The position numbers and the translations under genes were made by a program. Positions 58,092 to 64,000 of a stretch of 64,000 bases of DNA are shown one piece after another. The DNA lies in assembly GCF_965262965.1 (NCBI RefSeq), contig NZ_OZ253573.1:1054001-1118000 (forward strand), read 5' to 3'. The number at the start of each line of letters is the position of its first letter. The first letter of the stretch is position 1. This DNA comes from Poriferisodalis sp965262965. GTDB lineage: Bacteria > Actinomycetota > Acidimicrobiia > Acidimicrobiales > Poriferisodalaceae. The notes beneath the pieces are model-generated. The model was not told the origin of the DNA and made no database searches. It worked only from the letters and a program-made list of their open reading frames with translations.

Positions 58092-59678
58092 GGGGCTTAT
58101 ATCGGGTGTTAGCCGTTTGTTTGTGAGGATCTCGGTAGCCGCTGGTGCGGTTGGGCTGGTTTCCCTCCGGCCCGGTCCTCTTTCGACGGCGAAGTCCCGC
58201 GCCGCCGGTTTGGTGTCCTGGTTGGCTGTGAGGGCTTGCCAGGAGAGTTCTTTCACGTTGCGGGCTGCGAGAGTGTCGGCGTTGCCGACGATCCCGCAGT
58301 CTTTGCACCAGTAGCTGGATTGGCTTTCTCTGGCTACTAGCGCACCGCATCGGTGGCAGAACATCGACGTGCCCGCGGCAGGGACGCGTATCACAAGGAT
58401 TCCGCGTTTGACGCCGGCGCGTTCGAGGGTGGTGCGGATCCCGCCGAAGCGGGCGTCCGACAGTGCCCGGTTCAGGCCGCGTTTAGCGGCCACTCCTTTG
58501 CCGGGGTGTTCTTTGGTGCCTGCTGCTGAGGCGAGCATCCCGACGGTGTTGGTTCTCTCGACCCCGACCACGGACACACCCGGCGTGGACACGATCTCAG
58601 CAGCGATCTGGCCGGCGCTGTTGTCGCGCCGGTTCGTGCGCTTGGCGTGCAGGCCGCGCAGCTGCCGCGACAGCGTCCGCCAGCGACGCGACCCGTGATC
58701 GCAACGCGAGCGTTGCTGTTGCAGTTCCCGGATCTGTGTGTTGAGATCGGTTTCGTCGGCCATGTTCAGCATCCGACCGTCCGACAGCGCCATATGCTCC
58801 ACCACCCCGGCATCAGCGCCGATCACCTCATCACGTGACTGGGGGGCTTGCACCGGTTCGGGATCGGTGCGGCGCAGCTGCACATGCATCACATATTTGC
58901 GATGCTGCGGGCGGGTGCGGACAGTGACTTTGCGGGTGGTGTCCACGATCTGTATCGCGCCGGTCCATTCGTGGCCCTCAGGCGGACGCCACCCGGGGTC
59001 AGCGAGCCGCAGCCGTTTGCCGCCCGGCAGCCGCACCGACCCGTCTGCGCCGAGGATCACTCCTCCGCGGTACACCAACGCAGCCGCGTTCGCGGGTTCG
59101 CTTTCGAACCGTTTGCGGGACCGGAACAGGCGACCGGTGCCCTGCTTGTTGTGCCGGTCTTGTCGCTGGCGGGCTTTGGCCAGCCTCGTCTCGCAATAAC
59201 GGACCTCGCCGGCTGCGGTCTTGCGCAGCTTCCCTTTCGAGTTCACCGCCCCGCGCACCGCCGAAGCTGACCGGTGCTCACCTGCAGCGTCGAGCTCTGC
59301 TGCCGCGAGCCGTACAGCCCAGAACACCACACCGCGCTCCAGACGGCCACGGGCCTTGTCCCATTTGAGGACAGCGTCGCGGCCCGCTTCGATCCCCGGA
59401 CGCTGCAACGCAACCGGCACCTCGCCTGGCATACGGCCGCTCGCACGGTCCGCTGTCAACAGTTTGTGAAGATCGAACTTCGACGGCACCCGGTTGCCTG
59501 ACTCGACCGCTTCGAGACACAAACCCACACCGCGATTGAACGCCTGACGCTGCTCACCCAGCAACAACCAGATGCTCAGCCGATCCCTCCGACCGCTCAA
59601 CCGCACCGGCACACGCACCGTCACATACGACACCACCCGAACATAAACAGCACCCCCACCCGGTGGAACGGCTAACAC
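58086..59678 (-). CDS. tnpB: TnpB-family RNA-guided nuclease, copy 2
   Basis: 530 residues, identical to copy 1 except for the extreme C-terminus. Here the frame leaves the element as RLTPDISP-Q and stops at TGA in flanking DNA; copy 1 ends ISP-IC. So neither copy carries a stop codon of its own. Catalytic Asp, Glu, Asp and the four zinc Cys are intact. The adjacent flank on the 3' side would be the guide segment in a TnpB-type omega RNA: here the former primase gene, in copy 1 the GAF gene. Confidence 0.9.
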   Translation of the reverse strand: MLAVPPGGGAVYVRVVSYVTVRVPVRLSGRRDRLSIWLLLGEQRQAFNRGVGLCLEAVESGNRVPSKFDLHKLLTADRASGRMPGEVPVALQRPGIEAGRDAVLKWDKARGRLERGVVFWAVRLAAAELDAAGEHRSASAVRGAVNSKGKLRKTAAGEVRYCETRLAKARQRQDRHNKQGTGRLFRSRKRFESEPANAAALVYRGGVILGADGSVRLPGGKRLRLADPGWRPPEGHEWTGAIQIVDTTRKVTVRTRPQHRKYVMHVQLRRTDPEPVQAPQSRDEVIGADAGVVEHMALSDGRMLNMADETDLNTQIRELQQQRSRCDHGSRRWRTLSRQLRGLHAKRTNRRDNSAGQIAAEIVSTPGVSVVGVERTNTVGMLASAAGTKEHPGKGVAAKRGLNRALSDARFGGIRTTLERAGVKRGILVIRVPAAGTSMFCHRCGALVARESQSSYWCKDCGIVGNADTLAARNVKELSWQALTANQDTKPAARDFAVERGPGRRETSPTAPAATEILTNKRLTPDISPQ

Positions 59679-59692
59679 CCGATATAAGCCCC
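58092..59692 (-). mobile_element. TnpB element, copy 2, with perfect 24-bp terminal inverted repeats
   Basis: Identical in length (1,601 bp) and, as far as I can read, in sequence to copy 1, same orientation. Inverted repeats at 58092-58115 and 59669-59692. Left flank CTTCACTG, right flank TAACAGAT. Identity implies very recent duplication or gene conversion. Confidence 0.9.
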
Positions 59693-59700
59693 TAACAGAT
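59693..59700. repeat. Right 8-bp target-site duplication (TAACAGAT)
   Basis: Directly follows the last base of the right inverted repeat. Identical to 40915-40922. Confidence 0.85.
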
Positions 59701-60019
59701 CAACCACTACTCGGGTCGCCGCCGCAGCAGCGCGGGCGTAAGTCTCATACCCCTCCGGAGTGTTCAAGATCGTTTTCTCGGTACTGTGCGAGACGGACAG
59801 GACGCCGACAGCCCTCCCCGAAGCGTTGGCGAGTGGCATGGCTGCGACTTCGGTGAGGTGGGCGAAAGCGATTTGCGCGGATGTATCGAGATTGAAGGTC
59901 TCATCGTGTGTCTGGTCCCCGACTGCGACCACATACTCGCCACTCTCATAAGCGACCCCTGTAGCTCCCTCGCCCGAATGCAGTCTCAGCCCTGGCCCGG
60001 ATTGGCGCTCTGCGAGCTC
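59693..60019 (-). pseudogene. GAF-domain protein gene interrupted by the 18.8-kb element
   Basis: Open frame of 109 codons with LRLHSGEGATGVAYESGEYV, VAVGDQTHDETF, AAMPLANASGRAVGVLSVSH and YARAAAAATRVVVDLL, the second half of a GAF ligand-binding domain. It continues seven codons at 40914-40894 (GLDNDD-stop) once the element is removed. In place, translation would run into the inverted repeat and add AYIGC, so it could still make a nearly full product. No ATG lies before the domain; the GTG at 59932 is too late. A CTG overlapping the previous stop (CTGA, 59986-59989) or a frameshift fusion with the 87-aa gene are possible. Confidence 0.7.
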
Positions 60020-60249
60020 CTACGAAGCTCCGCTGCGAGGCCAACGAGCCAGTCAGCGACATCGTGATGTTCGGCATCGGGCGCCACAAGTACGGAGGCC
60101 GAGAACTTGAGCGAGCCATCGTCCAGGTAGAAACCGAGGCCTGCAGCATGCGAAGACTCGTCCGACAGCGCTGCCACTGCAGTGCGACCTTGTGCCATGC
60201 ACCACATGCATGTGCAGAGCCTCGGGTGGTGATCGCTGGCGATGCTCAT
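59986..60249 (-). CDS. Hypothetical protein (87 aa) of the AAA operon
   Basis: Start overlaps the stop of the AAA gene (ATGA at 60246-60249). Early Cys/His cluster HHPRLCTCMWC may bind metal. Then AGLGFYLDDGSLKFSASVLV and DWLVGLAAELRRSS. Ends where the GAF frame opens. Not recognised; it may be the N-terminal half of the GAF protein if a frameshift occurs. Confidence 0.55.
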   Translation of the reverse strand: MSIASDHHPRLCTCMWCMAQGRTAVAALSDESSHAAGLGFYLDDGSLKFSASVLVAPDAEHHDVADWLVGLAAELRRSSQSANPGQG

Positions 60250-61283
60250 GACGCCGCAGCCCCAGCGTGGCCTCGTCCCAATGACGCGCTTCGCGGTGCA
60301 TAGAGCTTGCGACGCCCGACGCGCTCTGCGCTGACGAGCCCTTCTGCCTCCAATACCGCGAGCACCTGCACGATCCGGCTTCGGGTTACGCCGACTTCAG
60401 CGAGCAATCGCTCGTCACCAGCGTGCGCGGGCCCATGTGCCATGAGCGCTTCCAGCACCTTGTTGGCCGTCGGCTTCAGGTGTGCGCGTGCCGTCTGCAC
60501 CCTCAGAAGCTCGTCCGTTAACTCCGTCGCATCATCAGACAAGTACACATCTCGCAGGACAGCTAGCGCTCGGCGCGGCGTACATGGTGCAATCGTTTCG
60601 AGTGCGGGTGTCGCAGACGTCAGGAGCAGGCTCTGCTCTTGGGGAGTCCCGCTCGCGGCCCTTCGCTGGAGGAGTTCAGCGAGACCGACCTGGTCGAGCG
60701 GCGGCAGTTCAACACTCAGATCAAAGAAGGTGTCGGCGGGAGGACTCAGATGTGCGGTCTCCCCGGTAACAACCCACTGAATCGGCAGCTCCCACATGTT
60801 GTCGCGAAGCCGCCCAAACATCTCGTGGAGGTCGCTTCGGCTGAGATCATCCACCAAGACCACCGGGCGAGGCCCACCCGAGTCCACTCCTGCCACCGTG
60901 CGCAGGCGTCGCACGGGATCCTCAGCGACGGTGACAGTTCGAAGTTCGTAGTCACGCGTAGATGCGAAAGGATCCAGTAGCGAGGGTCGACTGACCCGCT
61001 GTTGGCGCTGCAACCGACGTTTGCCGCTTAAGACCCGCTCGACCTCGTCAAGCCGCTCGGTCAGATTCTTGTAACCCTCAAGCCGGACGTACCTGCTGTC
61101 CGGCCGCAGTCGCTGCACTTGGTGGAGCAACGAGGTTCGGCCAGTTCCCCTCGCGCCCCACACATAAACGTTGAGGCCCAAGTCGAGAGCACGGCAGACC
61201 CGCTTCAGCTCATCGCTACGATTGGCGAAGAGCCGATTGTCGGCATCAGAAGCCGTCAGAGGTCGCTGGCTCAGTAACAGCAC
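60246..61283 (-). CDS. AAA ATPase with C-terminal winged helix (Orc1/Cdc6-like layout)
   Basis: 345 residues. P-loop VWGARGTGRTSLLHQ near residue 42; Walker B PVVLVDDLS near 143; sensor-1 region IQWVVTGETAHL; the C-terminal winged helix is LEALMAHGPAHAGDERLLAE, then VTRSRIVQVLAVLEAEGLVS. It resembles archaeal-type Orc/Cdc6 or ATPases of bacterial conflict systems rather than DnaA. GTG at 61283 lies inside a palindrome, so transcription is probably leaderless and self-regulated. Followed by the 87-aa, GAF, 24-aa and 59-aa genes. A defence or stress role is possible but unproven. Confidence 0.78.
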   Translation of the reverse strand: MLLLSQRPLTASDADNRLFANRSDELKRVCRALDLGLNVYVWGARGTGRTSLLHQVQRLRPDSRYVRLEGYKNLTERLDEVERVLSGKRRLQRQQRVSRPSLLDPFASTRDYELRTVTVAEDPVRRLRTVAGVDSGGPRPVVLVDDLSRSDLHEMFGRLRDNMWELPIQWVVTGETAHLSPPADTFFDLSVELPPLDQVGLAELLQRRAASGTPQEQSLLLTSATPALETIAPCTPRRALAVLRDVYLSDDATELTDELLRVQTARAHLKPTANKVLEALMAHGPAHAGDERLLAEVGVTRSRIVQVLAVLEAEGLVSAERVGRRKLYAPRSASLGRGHAGAAAS

Positions 61284-61311
61284 TTACACATTTTACTGTA
61301 AGATGTGTAAG
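61283..61311. promoter_or_regulatory. 29-bp near-perfect palindrome, operator/promoter of AAA operon
   Basis: CTTACACATTTTAC (61283-61296), one T, then GTAAGATGTGTAAG (61298-61311). The arms differ at one position. It is AT-rich in very GC-rich DNA and touches the GTG start of the AAA gene, between divergent frames. Typical of a dimeric repressor site overlapping a leaderless promoter. Confidence 0.75.
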
Positions 61312-61428
61312 GAAGCAAGGGACCCTACTCAGTCCTCGCCCAGTGCGACAGTGCCGTCTCGTTCGCGGAGGTTGAGACTTTGGCTCAGCGACAGCTCTGC
61401 AGTGTTCTCTTTCAGGTGTGGTGCGACT

Positions 61429-61989
61429 GTGACTGATCCACAGGACCGACAAGCTCAGATCACCGAACGCGTCTTGGAGCAGTCGCTGCCGAAGCCCGGG
61501 GTTGCCGAAGCGATGCGCTTCTGGCACTACACGCGCCCGCTTCCCGCCGGACGCCCCATCGACACCAACGCGTTCGTCAGCCGTGCCCTCGACGGAGAGT
61601 TTGGCGGCGCTGCCAAGAGGCCTGATTTGTTTCCGAGTTCGAGGCCAGCGACCAAAGTTGGGCCACCTCACTCGCGCTCGCCTGATGTCGATTCGAGGCA
61701 AGCTGGCGACGGGACTGCGGGGTCGACAATGAGTTGCACCGAAGCCGAAGTGTCAGCCGCCCGGGATGCGATGAACAAGTACCGCCGCGAGCTCGACGGC
61801 GAGATCGCGGCAGGATTGGCGGTGGTGGACCTCAGCGCCGAGCGGGCGCACAAGGAAGCCGAGATACGCGACGACATGATCCGGGTGGCTCACCAGTCAG
61901 GCGCTTCGTTGCGCCAGCTTGCGGAAGCGTCCGGACTCGGACGCAAGACCGTGACCGCCACTGTCGAAGCCGGACGCACCGGGCGCTGA
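61429..61989 (+). CDS. Helix-turn-helix protein, start uncertain
   Basis: The C-terminal 86 residues (from the ATG at 61729) form a plausible unit: long helix AARDAMNKYRRELDGEIAAG, then HTH VAHQSGASLRQLAEASGLGR-KTVTATVEAG. The stretch from the GTG at 61429 (TDPQDRQAQITERVLEQSL…) is less certain and may be a separate or non-coding piece. Divergent from the AAA operon, so it could encode the regulator of the palindrome at 61283. That is inference. Confidence 0.5.
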   Translation: MTDPQDRQAQITERVLEQSLPKPGVAEAMRFWHYTRPLPAGRPIDTNAFVSRALDGEFGGAAKRPDLFPSSRPATKVGPPHSRSPDVDSRQAGDGTAGSTMSCTEAEVSAARDAMNKYRRELDGEIAAGLAVVDLSAERAHKEAEIRDDMIRVAHQSGASLRQLAEASGLGRKTVTATVEAGRTGR

Positions 61990-62258
61990 GTCCCCGAACT
62001 ACACGCGACGGGCGATCGGGATCACATGCAGACCGCTCTTGCCGCCATGGCAGTTGATCCGCTGTCCTTCCACACATGCGTCAACCCCCGCACGGATACC
62101 GGACCATGTGGCGGGGGACGCGAGCAGGATGTGCATGCCAGGCACGGTCGAAGCGCGTTGCCGGTCCGCGTTTGGCTGCGACGCATGCGGCGGTCACGGC
62201 GGGCCGGATCGAGAAAAATTCAGTTCGAGATGGGTGGTGGCACGTCTACGATGGCGGT

Positions 62259-62606
62259 GTGGCGACTGCAAACGCACATGACGAGATCACTCAAGCGCTG
62301 GCTGATCTTCGCGATTCGATGTCTCACCGAGCCGAGATTTCTTGCCTCGGCCCGGAGATCGAGCGTGCCGTGGCAGCAGGCGCGTCCTGGGATCAAGTCG
62401 TTACCGCTATCGGACGCGAACAAGACGAAGCCTGGGAACAACTGCGCCATGACGTTCGTTCCGCGATCCTGCGAAATGCCTCGTCAAGCGATGCCCTGCC
62501 AGAAGCACAGGCGATGGAACTCGCAGTCGCCGAAACGAAGGCCGTGCGCAAGGAGCATGCGCGGGAACGGTCGCGTCGGAGCCGGCGGTCGGGTTCCTCC
62601 CTCTGA
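62259..62606 (+). CDS. Antitoxin-like protein upstream of PIN toxin (115 aa)
   Basis: VATANAHDEITQALADLRDS then EIERAVAAGASWDQVVTAIG, a helix-turn-helix-like segment, and a basic C-terminus (KEHARERSRRSRRSG). The stop is followed two bases later by the PIN gene, the usual antitoxin position. No standard antitoxin fold recognised. GTG at 62259 chosen by composition; the ribosome site is weak. Confidence 0.6.
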   Translation: MATANAHDEITQALADLRDSMSHRAEISCLGPEIERAVAAGASWDQVVTAIGREQDEAWEQLRHDVRSAILRNASSSDALPEAQAMELAVAETKAVRKEHARERSRRSRRSGSSL

Positions 62607-62608
62607 CA

Positions 62609-63028
62609 GTGAGGGCCGTCATTGACACAAACGTTCACGTTTCCGCGCTCATGGGCACGGGACCACCGGCGCGAATCATGGCGGACTGGCAAGACGAACA
62701 AACATTCGAGCTGGTGATCTGTCCCAGTCTCATCCGTGAGATCAGTGACGTGTGCAGTCGCCCCCACATAGCGCGCAGGCTCCCGAGAGCTGTGGTCCGC
62801 AACTACCTGCTGGCGGTCAATGACAAAGCCGCCGGAATGCCCGACCCAGCACAAATAGCGGCCGTGACGCGAGACAGCGGCGACGACTATCTCATCGCTT
62901 TGGCGCGATCTGCGAATTCCGACTTCATCGTGAGCGGCGATAAGGACTTGCTCGAATGGCCGGAGCAACAACCGCCCGTTGTCACCCCGGCGGAATTCGA
63001 AGATCTGCTCAATGTCGAGGCCGTCTGA
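62609..63028 (+). CDS. PIN-domain toxin (COG1569-like)
   Basis: 139 residues with PIN acidic residues: Asp in VIDTNVHVSAL, Glu in LIREISDVC, Asp in DDYLIALARSA and Asp in VSGDKDLLEW. COG1569 proteins are putative VapC-like RNases of toxin-antitoxin pairs. GTG start two bases after the upstream stop. The second PIN system in the window; not similar in sequence to the VapC at 11738. Confidence 0.87.
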   Translation: MRAVIDTNVHVSALMGTGPPARIMADWQDEQTFELVICPSLIREISDVCSRPHIARRLPRAVVRNYLLAVNDKAAGMPDPAQIAAVTRDSGDDYLIALARSANSDFIVSGDKDLLEWPEQQPPVVTPAEFEDLLNVEAV

Positions 63029-63082
63029 CAGGGACTCGTTGAGTCACGACCGACGGCGAGAGTGCGTCGGGGCGGAAGTGAC

Positions 63083-63538
63083 TCAGTCGGCGCCGGCGTC
63101 GGCGAAGAGGAACATCATCGAGGCTTCGCAGACCACCTGACCGTTCACGTTCGCCGTGCCCGTTGCACGGCCGCCCCTGGTTGACAGGCGATCGATCGTG
63201 GCTTCGAGCCGCAGCGTGTCGCCCGGGATCACCTGGCGGCGGAAGCGGGCCCTGTCGATGCCACCGAACAGCGCGAGCTTGCCCTTCAGAGATGAGGCCG
63301 AGGCGGCTGCTAGACCCGCCGTCTGCGCAATGGCTTCGACCATGAGTACCCCGGGCAGGGTCGGCCTACCGGGAAAGTGACCGGTGAAGAACGCCTCGTC
63401 GCCGCTGAGGTGCCAGAGTCCCACGCAGCGCTCGCCGGGTTCGAGTTCGACGATCTCATCGACGAGCAGGAACGGCGCTCGGTGCGGCAGCAACTCCTCG
63501 GGATGCGGGAAGCCAGGCTCGTTCGCTGCGTCACTCAC
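63083..63538 (-). CDS. fabZ: 3-hydroxyacyl-ACP dehydratase
   Basis: Hot-dog dehydratase of 151 residues completing the fatty-acid elongation cycle. Catalytic His in TGHFPGRPTLPGVLMVEAIA and Glu in the same stretch. The N-terminus LLPHRAPFLLVDEIVELEPG and later FGGIDRARFRRQVIPGDTL are typical FabZ. GTG at 63538 chosen because the longer frame has no FabZ character. It is separated from the fab cluster at 3-8 kb by the accessory region. Confidence 0.93.
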   Translation of the reverse strand: MSDAANEPGFPHPEELLPHRAPFLLVDEIVELEPGERCVGLWHLSGDEAFFTGHFPGRPTLPGVLMVEAIAQTAGLAAASASSLKGKLALFGGIDRARFRRQVIPGDTLRLEATIDRLSTRGGRATGTANVNGQVVCEASMMFLFADAGAD

Positions 63539-63625
63539 TGGGGCGAAGCTACCGCCAGTGCGCGCCGAGGGGCCGAGAGGTCCGTGAGCGCAGCCAACAA
63601 GAGCCCCCAACCGCGTACCCGCTGT

Positions 63626-63988
63626 TCACTGCGTACCGAAGGTGCTCCGCTGGTAGGCCACGACGGCGGCAATCTCGGCATCGGTGAGAAGCCCGCCGAA
63701 CGGAGGCATCGAGCCGCGGCCGTTCCACACCACCGACAGGTGGTCGCGAACGGCGAGCCGTTCGCTGACGCCGCCGAGCGCCGCACCCACGCCACCGCTG
63801 CCGTCGCTGCCGTGGCACACCGAGCAGCTGTCACCGAAGACCTCGTTCCCGAGCGCCACATCTGCGCTGGCGAACGCCAGCTCCAGCCGATCCACATCGG
63901 CCTCGGTCGCATCGCCTCCACCACAGCTCGCGAGCCCGATCGCGACTGCGAGCGCCAGCGCTGGCACCCGCCACCTGCGGCGCTTCAC
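63626..63988 (-). CDS. Lipoprotein cytochrome c (class I)
   Basis: 120 residues. Signal with lipobox GLASC near residue 22, then a class I cytochrome c domain: haem attachment CSVCH in FGDSCSVCHGSDGSGG and the distal Met in GRGSMPPFGGLLTDAEI. Membrane-tethered on the outer face, a likely electron carrier to an oxidase or dehydrogenase. No partner visible before the window ends. Confidence 0.92.
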   Translation of the reverse strand: MKRRRWRVPALALAVAIGLASCGGGDATEADVDRLELAFASADVALGNEVFGDSCSVCHGSDGSGGVGAALGGVSERLAVRDHLSVVWNGRGSMPPFGGLLTDAEIAAVVAYQRSTFGTQ

Positions 63989-64000
63989 TTCACCACGATT

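Larger units (their letters stand above)
40923..59692. mobile_element. 18.8-kb composite transposon or cointegrate bounded by TnpB elements
   Basis: Two identical 1,601-bp elements in the same orientation bound about 15.6 kb of cargo, and the outer flanks carry the 8-bp duplication TAACAGAT. Deleting 40923-59692 plus one duplication copy joins …VVVDLL to GLDNDD-stop and restores the end of a GAF-domain gene. Cargo is phage- or plasmid-like (primase, methyltransferases, many small frames). Direct orientation and a replication gene in the cargo also fit a cointegrate, that is, a circular replicon captured by replicative transposition. No gene for a cognate DDE or tyrosine transposase acting on these ends is seen inside. 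Confidence 0.85.

Noticed and set aside
1..64000. CRISPR arrays, rRNA genes, riboswitches and strong intrinsic terminators
   Set aside because: I looked for regularly spaced repeats, rRNA signatures and GC hairpins followed by T tracts and found none I could support. A covariance-model search would be needed to exclude small RNAs.

Overview
The window is GC-rich bacterial DNA with frequent GTG starts. The polA / ANTAR-regulator / tRNA-Leu neighbourhood, a compact type II fatty-acid gene cluster, an F420/flavin-type PPOX protein, CaiB-type CoA transferases, Liv-type transporters and paired cytochromes P450 all point to an actinobacterium, most likely of the class Acidimicrobiia. That placement is inference from gene content, not from a marker phylogeny.

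From 1 to about 30.3 kb the DNA looks like ordinary chromosome: truncated polA, an ANTAR response regulator, tRNA-Leu(CAA), a fabD-fabH-fabG-acp-fabF cluster, a serine hydrolase, an esterase, a CapA-like lipoprotein, a Phd/VapC toxin-antitoxin pair, a double CoA transferase, and an acyl-CoA block. That block holds two hot-dog dehydratase subunits and a PaaA-like di-iron protein, and ends in two decayed genes. Next come a Liv-type ABC importer (with a LivM-LivG fusion), two glutamine-synthetase-like ligases, two P450s and a class I amidotransferase. Chromosomal genes return at the right end (fabZ, a lipoprotein cytochrome c).

From about 30.3 to 63 kb the DNA is accessory. An IS110-family element is followed by a defence-like operon: an Eco57I-type adenine methyltransferase broken across reading frames, coupled to an intact 1,112-residue PLD-nuclease/SNF2-helicase. 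The methyltransferase is the oddest locus. A 21-C tract at 36248-36268 is followed by three diverged copies of one C-terminal motif, each in a different reading frame, so any tract length gives a tail carrying the motif. A G8 tract further upstream precedes a two-copy version of the same layout.

From 40923 to 59692 lies an 18.8-kb unit bounded by two identical 1,601-bp TnpB elements in direct orientation. Each element has perfect 24-bp terminal inverted repeats. The whole unit is flanked by the 8-bp duplication TAACAGAT. Removing it with one duplication copy restores the 3' end of a GAF-domain gene (…DLLGLDNDD-stop), so it is a composite transposon or an integrated cointegrate. Its cargo looks phage- or plasmid-derived: a Toprim primase remnant, a beta-class methyltransferase fused to HNH (frameshifted), many small genes, an ABC exporter, and an ISAzo13 element (3-bp TTA duplication) that split a gene for a secreted, very acidic protein. 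The host operon of the GAF gene (AAA ATPase, 87-aa protein, GAF, 24-aa and 59-aa products) starts at a 29-bp near-perfect palindrome.
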